Positions 44,773 through 54,654 are shown, counted from the stretch's first letter. The stretch is 64,000 nt of DNA from Acidithiobacillus acidisediminis (GCF_023277115.1 NZ_JALQCS010000001.1:1110001-1174000), one strand, 5' to 3'. A program made the numbers and translations. Notes: generated from the letters alone by a model not told the origin.

Positions 44773-44786
44773 CCGCCCGAAGGCGG
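44773..44786 (-). promoter_or_regulatory. UUCG-tetraloop hairpin between the receptor and exbB
   Basis: On the minus strand CCGCC-TTCG-GGCGG forms a very stable hairpin in the 70-base gap between the receptor stop codon and the exbB start. It has no T-run, so it is more likely a processing or 3'-protection element than a full terminator. Confidence 0.5.
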
Positions 44787-44820
44787 CCAATGTGCCAAAG
44801 GTGTAGATAACGGCCAGGGA

Positions 44821-47019
44821 TCAGAAGGTCGCATCCAGGCTGGCGTAGACGTTGAAGGGAAGGTTCAGCTTTTGGTACGGATTGCTACTGCTACCGGAGT
44901 AGCTGACGATGTAGCTCCGATCAAACAGGTTGTTCAGGTTCAGGGCCGTCGTCACCTTCTTGAAGCCCAGGGTGTTGCTGAGGGGGGCATTGTTGAAGGT
45001 GTAGCGCAGGCTCATGTTGCTGTAGAAGCGACTGCCCAGGGGCAGGAAGCTACTCCCAAGGCTATAGTAGGAATTACCCATTTCGTGGAAGGAAATGGTG
45101 CCCTGGAATCCATGGTACCGGCCGATAAACCCTAGCGCTTCCGTGTGGTGTGGTGCATAGGGGAAGGGCTGGCCCGCCGAAGTCAGCCGGGCATCCAAGA
45201 TGCCAACGTTGGCGTACGCGCTGAAGATATCATTCAGTACCACGTTATTCTGCCAGCTAATGCCCTGGTTGATGGCCTTGCCCGCATTGGCCAGCACGCT
45301 CTGGTTGAAAGATCCCACCTGAATTGTGGTGCTGAGAATGTAGTTGCTAAAGTCCACCCGGAAGGCCTGGAGCTGGGAAGACCACGGGCCAAGTTCCCAG
45401 TTGGTGCCCACACTGTAGGTTTTGGCCCGTTGGGGCTGGAGATTGGCGTTGTAGGTGCCAGTGTAGAACTGATTGTATCCGGGTGGATTGCTGTTCTCAC
45501 TATAATTCACATAGGCATGCCAATTGGGCAGGATACGCAGGTTGGCGCCCACGGAGGGCAGAACCGAGCTGAAATTGACGTCGAATTGTCCTGGTCTGCC
45601 CCGCGCCAGGGCCACGTCATCGACAAAGCTTCGGCTTACATAGAGATACTTGAGGCCAGCAGTCAGTTTCAGCGCATCGATCGGTTTGTAGTTCAGCACC
45701 AAGAAAGGTTCATAGGTGTTGGTGACCACCGGCTCGTAGTAGCTGGAACCCAAGTACACGTTGCTCATGCTGAGATAGCGAGAATCGTGCAAGGTGTTGT
45801 TGTGGTTGAACCAGAAACCGATCTCGCTGTCTACCGGCCCCAAGGGCACCAAGATCTTGGCAATATTTCCCCAGCGATGGGTATTGTTGACGCTGTTGCG
45901 CAACAGCACTTGGCCGCTGGCCGGACGCACCGTAGCGATGGTGTCATTGGGCGTCAGAACCGTCTGGCTGTAGGTGGTCGCACCGGCGCCAAAGCCGTTA
46001 CCGTAGTAGTAGTAGAATTGATCAGAAAAGTGGACGCGCCCCAGGTGGCCCTCATATTTGGCATAGCCCAGCCAGTTCAGATAATTGTTGTAGTTGAAGC
46101 CCGAATAGTTAGTGTTCACCGTGCCATTCGGGTTATACAGGTTGCTGGTATAGCTGTTGTAATCCCGACCAAACTGATCGATCTGCTGCGCCGTAGCGCC
46201 GTTGTAGTAATTGAAGCGCTGATTGTTCTGGGTGAAGAACAGGGTCAGGTTACCGGGGCCAACCTGGGTAATGGACTTGAAAAGAAACTGTGACTGAATG
46301 GCGCCGTTGTTTTGAAAATACCCGTCCCGCTGGGTCTGATTGACGTAGATCCAGGCCGAAGTGGGGGCGAAATTCTTGGCAAAGAGGCCGGTGTTGATCA
46401 GGCCGCCATAATTGTATTTACCAAAGGATCCTGCTCCGACAATGGGCCGGACGATGGGGAAGGGCGAAGGCTTGAGACTGTAGGTGGCGAAGGCACCACC
46501 AAAGGCCGCCAACCCCGGCAGGGCCGCCGATTCCGCACCCGGGTAGTACTTGGCCCCAGACACCAGCACCGAGGGGATGAACTCGTTGGTGTAATAGGTG
46601 TAGCTGTCGTTGTCGTTGAGGGGAATGCCATCCAGAGTAAAATTGATCAGGGACTTACTGAAACCATTGATGTAGACGTCATCGCCGTCCATGCTGTCGC
46701 CGCTGCTGACCACCACGGCGTTGGGCAGGGTGTTGAGTACCTGGGTGTAGGAGTCCGTCGGGCTGATCATCTGGAACTGGCCCTTGGTGATTTCCGTCTC
46801 CTGATTGGTGGCGGTCTTGTTAAACTTCTGTACCCGTTGGATGTCTTCCTTGGGTGTGTGGCCGACGTTGAGATTGGGCGCGCTACCAAAGAAGCCGGTG
46901 CTGCTGCTGGCGCTGCCCGTTACGGTACCAAGAGATTGCGTGTCCGCGTGGGCACTGAGCTGGGATAACGCGCTGAGGGCTGCTGCTAGAGATAACAGCA
47001 AGGGTTTGTTACTTCTCAT
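44821..47019 (-). CDS. TonB-dependent receptor, probably for a phosphorus-containing nutrient
   Basis: 732 residues. The signal peptide ends at QLSAHA-DT. The plug domain (about 40-190) has DSYTQVLNTLPNAVVVSSGDSMDGDDVYINGF split in two blocks and LDGIPLNDNDS. The barrel ends with the terminal phenylalanine LDATF. The ATG at 47019 follows AGGAGCG; the longer frame to 47091 runs into the promoter. It is the first gene of an operon with its own ExbB-ExbD-TonB and PhoD, behind a PHO box. Phosphate esters, phytate-like compounds or nucleic acids are plausible ligands; the sequence itself does not show which. It is not closely similar to the two receptors at the left of the window. Confidence 0.9.
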   Translation of the reverse strand: MRSNKPLLLSLAAALSALSQLSAHADTQSLGTVTGSASSSTGFFGSAPNLNVGHTPKEDIQRVQKFNKTATNQETEITKGQFQMISPTDSYTQVLNTLPNAVVVSSGDSMDGDDVYINGFSKSLINFTLDGIPLNDNDSYTYYTNEFIPSVLVSGAKYYPGAESAALPGLAAFGGAFATYSLKPSPFPIVRPIVGAGSFGKYNYGGLINTGLFAKNFAPTSAWIYVNQTQRDGYFQNNGAIQSQFLFKSITQVGPGNLTLFFTQNNQRFNYYNGATAQQIDQFGRDYNSYTSNLYNPNGTVNTNYSGFNYNNYLNWLGYAKYEGHLGRVHFSDQFYYYYGNGFGAGATTYSQTVLTPNDTIATVRPASGQVLLRNSVNNTHRWGNIAKILVPLGPVDSEIGFWFNHNNTLHDSRYLSMSNVYLGSSYYEPVVTNTYEPFLVLNYKPIDALKLTAGLKYLYVSRSFVDDVALARGRPGQFDVNFSSVLPSVGANLRILPNWHAYVNYSENSNPPGYNQFYTGTYNANLQPQRAKTYSVGTNWELGPWSSQLQAFRVDFSNYILSTTIQVGSFNQSVLANAGKAINQGISWQNNVVLNDIFSAYANVGILDARLTSAGQPFPYAPHHTEALGFIGRYHGFQGTISFHEMGNSYYSLGSSFLPLGSRFYSNMSLRYTFNNAPLSNTLGFKKVTTALNLNNLFDRSYIVSYSGSSSNPYQKLNLPFNVYASLDATF

Positions 47020-47100
47020 CGATACGCTCCTATCAAAAATGGGCCGGGCTGTTTGCGGCTCCTGGGCGGCCTGCTTTGGGCGAACCCTCATCAGAGCAGA

Positions 47101-47106
47101 ATATTA
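47101..47106 (-). promoter_or_regulatory. -10 element of the PHO-box promoter
   Basis: TAATAT on the minus strand, exactly 10 bases after the last PHO half-site, the spacing found in E. coli phoA. The leader to the ATG at 47019 would be about 75 bases. Confidence 0.7.
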
Positions 47107-47116
47107 GCAAAGATTT

Positions 47117-47156
47117 GTTACACTTTTATGAACATTTGGTTACGATTTCGTGACAT
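47117..47156 (-). promoter_or_regulatory. Four-repeat PHO box (PhoB binding site)
   Basis: Read on the minus strand: ATGTCAC, TCGTAAC, TGTTCAT and GTGTAAC, each separated by four A-rich bases (11-base period). This is the structure of PhoB sites (CTGTCAT-type 7-mers with A+T spacers). Two of the four units differ from the consensus forms at one position. The array ends 10 bases before a -10 box. Confidence 0.75.
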
Positions 47157-47230
47157 TGTGGAGTCGTGTCCATGCTCTGGGACCTGAGTTATACTATTGA
47201 TGTTCTTGGTTTCTGCAGGTTGGAGGCGAT

Positions 47231-47773
47231 ATGCGATTCGCGAAACTGACGTTTGCACTGGTCTTTCCATTTGGTCTTTCTGCTTGTGCCACCATGTCTC
47301 CCGTTGCTGGTACCTTCCCCCCCATCACTCCGCGTCAGGCGCAGACTGGGGCAGAAAACGGGAAACTCGTGCGTTGGGGTGGGGAGCTGATCCAGACAGA
47401 GCCGGAAGCGCAGCAAACCTGTTTTACGGTACTCGGCTTTCCATTGCGCAAGGATGGTCGCCCGATCTTGGGGCGCGAAGCGGCAGATGTGGGGCGCTTC
47501 ATTGCCTGTGCGCCGGGTTTCTACGATCCAACGCTGTATGCGGCAGGGCGAGAAATGACATTCATTGGCACGATCCAGGGTACCGTGCGCAAAAAAATAG
47601 GCGGCTTCACTTATCCTTACCCGCGTCTCAGTGCCAGTCAGGCGTATCTGTGGCCCTTGCCTGAGCCCGAGCCGCAGAGGAGTACGGTCGTCATCGGTGG
47701 GGGCTGGGGCTGGGGCTGGCCAGGTTATTACGGCCCGTTCGGGCCTCGCTTCGGCTGGGCTTATCCCTGGTAA
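47231..47773 (+). CDS. Slp-family outer-membrane lipoprotein
   Basis: 180 residues with a lipobox (LSAC, Cys about 19). The Slp pattern includes a GKLVRWGGELI start to the conserved domain, FTVLGFPLRKDGRP, GRFIACAPGFYDPTLYAAGREMTF in two blocks, and GTV near the end. A Trp/Gly/Pro-rich tail (GGGWGWGWPGYY) follows. Slp proteins respond to starvation or stationary phase and acid in enterobacteria. It is divergent from the PHO-box operon; a TATACT at 47190 may be its -10, without a convincing -35. Confidence 0.85.
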   Translation: MRFAKLTFALVFPFGLSACATMSPVAGTFPPITPRQAQTGAENGKLVRWGGELIQTEPEAQQTCFTVLGFPLRKDGRPILGREAADVGRFIACAPGFYDPTLYAAGREMTFIGTIQGTVRKKIGGFTYPYPRLSASQAYLWPLPEPEPQRSTVVIGGGWGWGWPGYYGPFGPRFGWAYPW

Positions 47774-47834
47774 ACTGGTCCGTGTTGCGCATCTCGCCTC
47801 GTGCTAAACTGAATTTTTTGTGGTCGGAGCGAGA

Positions 47835-48695
47835 ATGATTCGGAGCATGACCGGCTATGCCCAAGTCGCGGGAAGCGGGGCGAATACCGACAGGATTTGG
47901 GAGCTTCGGGCAGTAAATCACCGCCATCTCGAGGTGGTTTTGCATATTCCCGATAGCATCCTGGCCATCGAAGGTGAGATCCGTCGGCGGGTCAGCCAGG
48001 TGATCAAACGCGGGCGGGTGGAACTTTGGTTGCGGCAAAATTCCTCGGAAGAAGACGCCGGCATCTCTGCGAATCTTGCCTTGCTGCAGCAACTGCGCGG
48101 CACCATGGAAACGGTTTCGGAAATTTGGGGTAGCCCTCTCGCGCAACTGAGTCCGCTTGATCTGCTGCGGTGGCCTGGAGTACTGCAGGCCAGTAGGCAA
48201 GAGCTGCAGCCAGAGCCACTTTTGGCGCTCCTCGATCAGGGATTGAGGGTGCTGCAAGAATCGCGGGAACGGGAAGGAAGCGCTCTGGCGGAAATCTTGC
48301 TACAGAAGATCCAAGCGATGGAGAAGATTCTCGCCTCGCTACGCGCGCGGTTACCTGCCCTAGAGGGCAAGCTGGTGGAACGTTTGGACCGGCGGCTGAG
48401 CGAATTGCAGCAGCAGGTAGATCCCGGACGTTGGGAGCAGGAACTGGTGTTTTATCTGCACCGCCAAGACATTGCGGAAGAAATGGAGCGTCTCAGTACG
48501 CATTTGGTGGAACTGCGCCAGGTATTGCAGCGAGACGAACCAGTGGGTCGGCGCCTCGATTTTCTGGTGCAGGAGTGCAATCGTGAGGCGAATACCTTGG
48601 GTTCCAAGGCGGGCGACCAAGAAGTCAGTCAGGCGGCCATCGAGCTCAAAGTTCTGGTTGAGCAGATTCGCGAACAGGTTCAGAACGTGGAGTGA
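47835..48695 (+). CDS. yicC: YicC-family endoribonuclease
   Basis: 286 residues. The N-terminal IRSMTGYAQV, VNHRHLEVVL-type segment and the C-terminal DFLVQECNREANTLGSKAGD and LKVLVEQIREQVQNVE are the family signatures. E. coli YicC is an RNase that affects small-RNA levels. The ATG at 47835 has CGGAG upstream and matches the family start; 15 extra bases would be added by the frame at 47820. It is followed after 2 bases by gmk. Confidence 0.93.
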   Translation: MIRSMTGYAQVAGSGANTDRIWELRAVNHRHLEVVLHIPDSILAIEGEIRRRVSQVIKRGRVELWLRQNSSEEDAGISANLALLQQLRGTMETVSEIWGSPLAQLSPLDLLRWPGVLQASRQELQPEPLLALLDQGLRVLQESREREGSALAEILLQKIQAMEKILASLRARLPALEGKLVERLDRRLSELQQQVDPGRWEQELVFYLHRQDIAEEMERLSTHLVELRQVLQRDEPVGRRLDFLVQECNREANTLGSKAGDQEVSQAAIELKVLVEQIREQVQNVE

Positions 48696-48697
48696 TC

Positions 48698-49330
48698 ATG
48701 ACGGAACGCGCCCATCATGCTGGTATTTTGTGGATTGTTTCGGCGCCCAGTGGCGCTGGCAAAACGAGTCTTTCGCATGCCTTGGTGCGGGAAACGGCCA
48801 CACTACGCAGCTCGGTGTCTTTCACTACCCGCCCGCCACGCCCAGGGGAGGTGGATGGACAGGATTATCATTTTATTTCCGAGGCACAATTTGTTGCCAT
48901 GGCGGAACGGGGGGAGTTTCTGGAGCACGCCCAGGTGCACGGCAATCGCTATGGTACGGGCGAATCCTGGGTCAAAAAACAGTTGTTTGCCGGAACCGAC
49001 TGCCTCTTGGAAATTGACTGGCAAGGCGCGCGTTTGGTGCGCGAGCGCCTGCCCGAGCACACTGTGAGCATCTTCATTCTGCCTCCTTCGTTGCAAGCGC
49101 TGTCGGAACGGCTGCGGGGAAGAGGGCAGGATAGCGATGCAGTGATCGCCAAACGACTGGCGGCGGCGCGGGAAGAACTGCTACATTACGACGAGTTCGA
49201 CTACTTGGTAGTGAATGAAGACTTTCCGTGCGCCTTGGCGGATTTGCGCTCTGTTGTCCGTGCCGAACACCTGCGGCGTAACCGTCAGCAGCATACCGAG
49301 CACGCACGTCTGCGCGAGCTTCTGGCGTGA
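48698..49330 (+). CDS. gmk: Guanylate kinase
   Basis: 210 residues. P-loop SAPSGAGKTSL (about residues 14-24), the GMP-binding SVSFTTRPPRPGEVDG and YHFISEAQF blocks, GTGESWV and LEIDWQGARLVRE are all present. It converts GMP to GDP. A GGAG sits just before the ATG at 48698. It belongs to the yicC-gmk-rpoZ-spoT group, usual in proteobacteria. Confidence 0.96.
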   Translation: MTERAHHAGILWIVSAPSGAGKTSLSHALVRETATLRSSVSFTTRPPRPGEVDGQDYHFISEAQFVAMAERGEFLEHAQVHGNRYGTGESWVKKQLFAGTDCLLEIDWQGARLVRERLPEHTVSIFILPPSLQALSERLRGRGQDSDAVIAKRLAAAREELLHYDEFDYLVVNEDFPCALADLRSVVRAEHLRRNRQQHTEHARLRELLA

Positions 49331-49357
49331 TCATGTTTTGCAGAGAGGAAGTGCCGT

Positions 49358-49633
49358 ATGGCCCGTATTACCGTAGAAGATTGTTTGTCCCAAGTCGACA
49401 ATCGTTTTGAGTTGACCCTGGTGGCAGCGCGTCGCGCACGTCAATTGGCTGGCGGTGCGCAACCATCGTTGCCAGTGGGACGGGATAAGAATACCGTACT
49501 CGCGCTGCGTGAGATTGCCGCGGGTAATGTGACGCGCGCGATTCTGGATGAGCCGGTCCCGCCGCCGCTGGCCAGTTTCCCTGGCGCTTCGCGTCGTGAG
49601 CTCACAGGTGTTGAGGATGTCGGCAGCGACTGA
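49358..49633 (+). CDS. rpoZ: RNA polymerase omega subunit
   Basis: 91 residues. The N-terminal [19 protein letters not shown] motif and following AARRARQL are diagnostic, as is the ALREIAAG helix. It helps assemble RNA polymerase and forms part of a ppGpp site. A GAGAGGAAG ribosome site precedes it. Its last 17 bases overlap the spoT start. Confidence 0.95.
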   Translation: MARITVEDCLSQVDNRFELTLVAARRARQLAGGAQPSLPVGRDKNTVLALREIAAGNVTRAILDEPVPPPLASFPGASRRELTGVEDVGSD

Positions 49634-51884
49634 GCTCAGTGCTCGTGCTGACTCCGTAGTACTTGCGGAGGCGGCGGAGGTTCTGCACCTGTCACCAGTG
49701 GCGCCGTCTCTCGGCGATCCTTGCGCGCCCCTGCGTCTGTTACTGCAGCGATACCTACCGCCGGAAGATGTAGAGAAGGCTCGGGAAGCGTATGAGCTGG
49801 CGGCGGCGGCACATCGCGGACAGAAACGGCGCAGTGGCGAGCCTTATATCCACCACCCCGTTGCGGTGGCTTGTATCCTGGCGGAGCTGCAACTGGACGT
49901 GGCGACGATTCAGGCGGCGTTGCTCCATGATGTCATTGAAGATTGTGGCATCAGTAAGGAGGAACTGACCGAACATTTCGGTGCCGAAGTTACGGAAATG
50001 GTCGATGGGGTCAGCAAGCTCGGCCAGGTGCGTTTCGAGACTCGGGAAGAGGCGCAGGCGGAGAATTTTCGCAAGATGTTTCTTGCGATGTCGCGGGACA
50101 TTCGTGTGGTCCTCATCAAGCTCGCCGACCGCTTGCACAACATGCGTACCATGGGCGTTATGGCGGCCGACAAGCGGCGGCGCATCTCCCGCGAAACGCT
50201 GGATATCTATGCCCCAATTGCGCAACGGTTGGGTATTCACGCAATCCGCATCGAGTTGGAGGAGTTGGCCTTCTCCCATCTCTATCCCAAGCGCTGGCAT
50301 GCCCTAAACCAGGCGATCAAGGCCGCACGTGGTCATCGCAAGGAGGCAGTGCAAAAAATTGGGCAGTTGATTGCCGAGCGTTTACGTCAAGAGGCCATCC
50401 ACGCCGAGGTAAGTGGGCGCGAGAAACACGTTTACAGCATTTATCGCAAAATGCAGCGCAAGGGCTTGCCCTTCTCTGCCATCCACGATCTCCATGCCTT
50501 TCGCATCATCGTTGACGATGTCGATACCTGTTACCGGGTCTTGGGCATTGTGCATAGTTTGTTCCGACCGATTCCAGGACGCTTCAAGGATTATATTGCT
50601 ATTCCCAAATCCAACGGCTATCAGTCTCTGCACACCATTCTGCTGGGGCCCTTTGGGCATCCGGTAGAAGTACAGATTCGGACGGAGGACATGCATCGGG
50701 TGGCCGAGGCGGGGGTTGCGGCACACTGGCTCTACAAAAGCGGCATTCAGAAGGCTCATGCGGAAGCGCAAGCGCGGGCCTGGATCCAACGTTTGTTGGA
50801 GTTGCAGGCGCAAGGCGGGGATTCCCAGGAATTTCTGGAGAGCCTGAAAATGGATCTCTTCCCCGACGAGGTCTATGTTTTCACCCCCAAAGGAAAAATT
50901 TTGGGCTTGCCGCGTGGGGCAACGGCAATCGATTTTGCCTATGCCGTGCATAGTGATATCGGCAATCGCGCCGTGGCGGCAAAAATCAACGAGATTTATG
51001 TGCCGCTGCGCAGCATTCTCGATAATGGGGACAAAGTCGAGGTCATCACCGCCGAGTCTGCCCACCCCCAGGCCGGTTGGCTGGAAGTGGTGGTTACCGC
51101 CAAGGCACGTGCCAACATTCGCTCGTATCTCAAGACCATACAGCGCGGGGATGCAGAACAGTTGGGCCAAAATCTCCTCGACAAGGCCTTGCACAGCCTA
51201 GGCACATCCATCGACGCATTGACGGAGGAGCAATTTCACCGGGTATATGCCACTTTTCAGGTCGAGGATCGCGCTGCGCTCCTAGTGGCCATTGGCATTG
51301 GCCAGGTGATTCCCCTGGTCGTGGCGCAAAAGCTTGTCCCCGAAGAAGAGCGTGGGCGCCTGGCACAAACGGCGCGGCGCCTGGGTCAGGCGGTCAGTTC
51401 TCTGCTGCCGGGGCGTCCTGGACGCGAGGGCGAGCACATTCAGCCATTGCTGATTCGTGGTACCGAGGGCATGCCGGTAACCCTCGCCCGTTGTTGCCGT
51501 CCTATCCCCGGCGACCCGATCCTGGGTTTCATCACCGCAGGCAAGGGCATCGTGGTGCATACCCACGACTGTCACAACATCCGCGAGTGGCGCAAGCGCC
51601 GAGATCGCTGGGTGGACGTCCAGTGGGATCCCGATGTCCACGCGGAGTTTCCCGTCCTGGTGCGGGTGGTGGCGGAGAGTGGGCGCGGGGTTCTGGCACG
51701 CGTTGCAACCCATATAGCCCAGGCCGATGCCAATATCGATCATGTCGATATCGAGCCCCAGGATGGACTCTACACCGGCATCACTTTTACCATCAGCGTG
51801 CGGGATCGGGACCATCTGGCACAGGTGGTACGTAGCTTGCGCTCCCTGCCTTCGGTATCGCGAGTGCAGCGTGTAAAAGGATGA
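49617..51884 (+). CDS. spoT: Bifunctional (p)ppGpp synthetase/hydrolase
   Basis: 755 residues. The HD hydrolase domain is intact ([27 protein letters not shown]). The synthetase domain carries [22 protein letters not shown] and YKSLH-like [14 protein letters not shown] domain ([31 protein letters not shown] in blocks) and a C-terminal ACT domain follow. It both makes and degrades the stringent-response alarmone. The ATG at 49617 with TTGAGG is chosen; the frame opens at 49548 inside rpoZ. It overlaps the next gene region by 4 bases. Confidence 0.95.
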   Translation: MSAATELSARADSVVLAEAAEVLHLSPVAPSLGDPCAPLRLLLQRYLPPEDVEKAREAYELAAAAHRGQKRRSGEPYIHHPVAVACILAELQLDVATIQAALLHDVIEDCGISKEELTEHFGAEVTEMVDGVSKLGQVRFETREEAQAENFRKMFLAMSRDIRVVLIKLADRLHNMRTMGVMAADKRRRISRETLDIYAPIAQRLGIHAIRIELEELAFSHLYPKRWHALNQAIKAARGHRKEAVQKIGQLIAERLRQEAIHAEVSGREKHVYSIYRKMQRKGLPFSAIHDLHAFRIIVDDVDTCYRVLGIVHSLFRPIPGRFKDYIAIPKSNGYQSLHTILLGPFGHPVEVQIRTEDMHRVAEAGVAAHWLYKSGIQKAHAEAQARAWIQRLLELQAQGGDSQEFLESLKMDLFPDEVYVFTPKGKILGLPRGATAIDFAYAVHSDIGNRAVAAKINEIYVPLRSILDNGDKVEVITAESAHPQAGWLEVVVTAKARANIRSYLKTIQRGDAEQLGQNLLDKALHSLGTSIDALTEEQFHRVYATFQVEDRAALLVAIGIGQVIPLVVAQKLVPEEERGRLAQTARRLGQAVSSLLPGRPGREGEHIQPLLIRGTEGMPVTLARCCRPIPGDPILGFITAGKGIVVHTHDCHNIREWRKRRDRWVDVQWDPDVHAEFPVLVRVVAESGRGVLARVATHIAQADANIDHVDIEPQDGLYTGITFTISVRDRDHLAQVVRSLRSLPSVSRVQRVKG

Positions 51885-51901
51885 TCAGTCAGGAGAGTCT
51901 T

Positions 51902-52303
51902 ATGCCAAGAGCAGTGCACAGCGCCGACGCCCCCCAGGCCATTGGGGCGTATAGTCAAGCCATGATCCATGGGGATCTTTTATATCTCTCGGGCCAGATT
52001 CCCATCGACCCAAGCACGGGCGATTTGGTGGAAGGAGATTTTGCGGCGCAGATGCAGCAGGTGCTCGACAACCTGCAGGCGGTTTGTGTTGCTGCCGGCA
52101 CGGATCTGCGCCGGGCCGTGAAATTGCAGGTCTACCTGAGTGATCTACGTAATTTTGCCACCGTGAATGCGCTCATGGAGCAGTTTTTTACGCCGCCCTA
52201 TCCGGCGCGGGCGGCGCTGCAGGTGGCGGCGCTACCGCGTGCTGCAGCCGTCGAGATCGATGGCATTGTCGCGCTGCGCGAGACGGGAAATGCTACCGAC
52301 TGA
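51902..52303 (+). CDS. ridA: RidA/YjgF-family enamine/imine deaminase
   Basis: 133 residues. AIGAYSQAM, LYLSGQIPIDPSTGDL, LDNLQAVCVAAGTDL and the YPARAALQVAALPRAAAVEID-region arginine are typical of RidA. It clears reactive 2-aminoacrylate from PLP enzymes. AGGAG at 51891-51895 fixes the ATG at 51902. It overlaps the next small gene by 14 bases. Confidence 0.94.
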   Translation: MPRAVHSADAPQAIGAYSQAMIHGDLLYLSGQIPIDPSTGDLVEGDFAAQMQQVLDNLQAVCVAAGTDLRRAVKLQVYLSDLRNFATVNALMEQFFTPPYPARAALQVAALPRAAAVEIDGIVALRETGNATD

Positions 52304-52502
52304 TTTACACCAGCCCATACGCGTGCTGTTGGCACAATACCCAGAGCTACGCAGCTTGCTGGAGGAGCGCGGCATTCACTGCAGTGAATGCTTCATTGCC
52401 GAGCGGGAAACTTTGCTCGGCGTGGCTACCATGCATCACATCGATTTACAGGCCTTGCTCAGGGACTGGGACGCGCGCCGTACTGCCGAGACCAGCCACT
52501 AG
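52290..52502 (+). CDS. Small DUF1858-like redox-disulfide protein
   Basis: 70 residues. The pattern IHCSECFIAERETLLGVATMHHIDLQALL matches the C-x2-C, ETL, H and D-x3-LL spacing of DUF1858 (hybrid-cluster-protein-associated redox disulfide) domains. Two cysteines (CSEC) could form a disulfide or bind metal. It overlaps ridA by 14 bases and is followed after 9 bases by recG, so it is part of the same transcript. Function unknown. Confidence 0.7.
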   Translation: MLPTDLHQPIRVLLAQYPELRSLLEERGIHCSECFIAERETLLGVATMHHIDLQALLRDWDARRTAETSH

Positions 52503-52511
52503 TCCTTGCGC

Positions 52512-54575
52512 ATGGCTGCTGGGTCGAGATCCGTAAAACCGGTACGCCTGCAGGACCCCCTTACTGCCTTGCCCGGTATCGGGCCTGCCCTTGCCACATG
52601 CATGGGCGCGCTGGGCTTGGAGCGAATAGAAGACCTGCTCTTTCATCTCCCCTTGCGTTTTCAGGATCGACGCCACTTGCTGCCCCTGAACGCCCTGCGG
52701 CCCGGAATGGAGTGCGCGACGGTCGGTGAGATCGTCGATCTACAACGTCAGCAAGGGCGGCGAGAACAATGGTTGCTGCTGCTGGGGGATGGTGTCGCAG
52801 CACCGTTGACCTTGCGCTTCTTCCATCTGAGCCCGGCGCTCCGGCAGCAATGGCAGCGAGGACGTCGACTCTGGTGTTTCGGGGAGTTGCGCGCGGGCGC
52901 ACGCGGTGTAGAGATGGTGCATCCAGAGTGGCAACTTGCGGATCGCAACGATTTTCGTCTCCCCGAGCATCTCACGCCGTTTTATCCCAGCACGCAGGGC
53001 ATGAACCAACAACAATGGCGGCGTTTTGCGGGAATGGCGTTAGCGCTCGTTGAAGAATTGCGCGATCCGCTGCAAGAATTGCTACCCGGCTGGCCGACGC
53101 TGGCGGATAGCATTCGCTATCTCCATCAGGGTGGGCAGCGGGCGCCTGCAGCGAGCGATCGGGAATGGCAACGCGTTGCCCTTGATGAACTGCTGGCTCA
53201 TCATCTGGCCTTGCGGCGCGAGCGCCATCGTCTTGATGTCCAACGAGGGATCTCTTGCCATCCCGATCCGGTTCTTTGGCAGCGTTTGCGTGGACATCTA
53301 CCGTTTACCCCCACGGCGGCGCAGGAGCGAGTCATTGCCGAGGCCGTTCATGATCTCGCCGGCACCCGTCCCATGCGACGCCTGCTGCAGGGAGATGTCG
53401 GGTCGGGCAAGACCCTGGTTGCTGCCGCAGTCCTCTTGCACGCGGTGGCCGCTGGCATGCAGGTGGCAGTGATGGCACCGACGGAGATTCTCGCCCTGCA
53501 GTTACATGAGCGCTTGAGCAGCTGGATGCAGTTGCTGGATCTGCCAGTAGGCTTGTTGCTGGGCAGCCAGGGGGCGCGGCAGCGACGGGAAGTTTTGACG
53601 GCGCTGCGGGACGGCAGCATGACCATTGTCTGTGGTACGCAGGCACTCTTTCAGGAAGGGGTGGAGTTCTCCCATTTGGGGCTGGTCATTGTCGATGAGC
53701 AACATCGATTTGGGGTTGAGCAGCGGCGGCGACTTCTGGAGAAGGGGATTGTGCCCCATCTGCTGGTGATGACGGCTACACCGATCCCGCGTACCTTGGC
53801 GATGACCTTGCATGCCGATCTCGATCTTTCCACGATCGACTCCCTTCCGCCCGGCCGCCAGCCGATCGAGACTCTAGTCTTGGCGGATGAGCGGCGAGAA
53901 GAACTCATTGGGCGTTTGCATCATTTGCTGGAGGCGGGCCGTCAGATCTACTGGGTGTGTCCGCTCATCGAAGAGTCTGAGCTGCTGCAGCTTCAGGCAG
54001 CGGAGGCGAGCTATGCGGAGCTGCAGGTCGCGCTCCCTGCTACGGCTATTGCCCTGTTGCACGGGCGTCAGCGAAGTGAAGAAAAGGCGGAGATCATGGC
54101 AGCCTTTCGTCGTGGCGACGTGCGAGTTCTGGTGGCGACGACGGTGATCGAGGTTGGTGTGGATGTGCCGAACGCCTCGGTGATGGTGATCGAAAACGCC
54201 GAACGCCTCGGGCTGGCGCAGTTGCATCAGTTGCGCGGTAGGGTAGGGCGCGGAGCGGAGGCTAGCCTTTGCATTCTCCTCTATCACGGGCCGCTCTCGG
54301 TCAAGGCGCGGGAAAGACTACAGATCCTGCGGGAGTCGCAGGATGGCTTCGTGATTGCCCGCAAAGACCTGGAAATGCGTGGGCCGGGTGAGTTTCTGGG
54401 TATACGGCAAAGCGGCGAGCGACAATTGCGCGTTGCGGACTTTCTCCGCGATGAGGCGCTGATGGCGATGCTTCCTGAACTGGCAGCCACATTGGAGCGC
54501 TCCTCTCCGACCATGTGCGAGATCTTAGTGCAGCGCTGGTTGGGTAGCGCCAGCGCCTATGCGGGCGTGGCATAA
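52512..54575 (+). CDS. recG: ATP-dependent DNA helicase RecG
   Basis: 687 residues. The N-terminal wedge OB domain region (LTALPGIGPALA, LLFHLPLRFQDR) is followed by helicase motifs I (GDVGSGKT), Ia (MAPTEIL), II (DEQHRFG) and III (MTATPIPRTL). Motif V/VI segments (TTVIEVGVDVPNA, HQLRGRVGRG) and the RecG tail (DLEMRGPGEFLGIRQSG) complete it. It remodels stalled replication forks and Holliday junctions. A TTG at 52506 is an alternative start 6 bases upstream. Confidence 0.95.
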   Translation: MAAGSRSVKPVRLQDPLTALPGIGPALATCMGALGLERIEDLLFHLPLRFQDRRHLLPLNALRPGMECATVGEIVDLQRQQGRREQWLLLLGDGVAAPLTLRFFHLSPALRQQWQRGRRLWCFGELRAGARGVEMVHPEWQLADRNDFRLPEHLTPFYPSTQGMNQQQWRRFAGMALALVEELRDPLQELLPGWPTLADSIRYLHQGGQRAPAASDREWQRVALDELLAHHLALRRERHRLDVQRGISCHPDPVLWQRLRGHLPFTPTAAQERVIAEAVHDLAGTRPMRRLLQGDVGSGKTLVAAAVLLHAVAAGMQVAVMAPTEILALQLHERLSSWMQLLDLPVGLLLGSQGARQRREVLTALRDGSMTIVCGTQALFQEGVEFSHLGLVIVDEQHRFGVEQRRRLLEKGIVPHLLVMTATPIPRTLAMTLHADLDLSTIDSLPPGRQPIETLVLADERREELIGRLHHLLEAGRQIYWVCPLIEESELLQLQAAEASYAELQVALPATAIALLHGRQRSEEKAEIMAAFRRGDVRVLVATTVIEVGVDVPNASVMVIENAERLGLAQLHQLRGRVGRGAEASLCILLYHGPLSVKARERLQILRESQDGFVIARKDLEMRGPGEFLGIRQSGERQLRVADFLRDEALMAMLPELAATLERSSPTMCEILVQRWLGSASAYAGVA

Positions 54576-54654
54576 AAGTCGCCCAGAAATCATGGATCTC
54601 TAGTAATATATTAGGGTATTATGCGAGCCATTACGGCATGGTGAGGAAGTCGGT

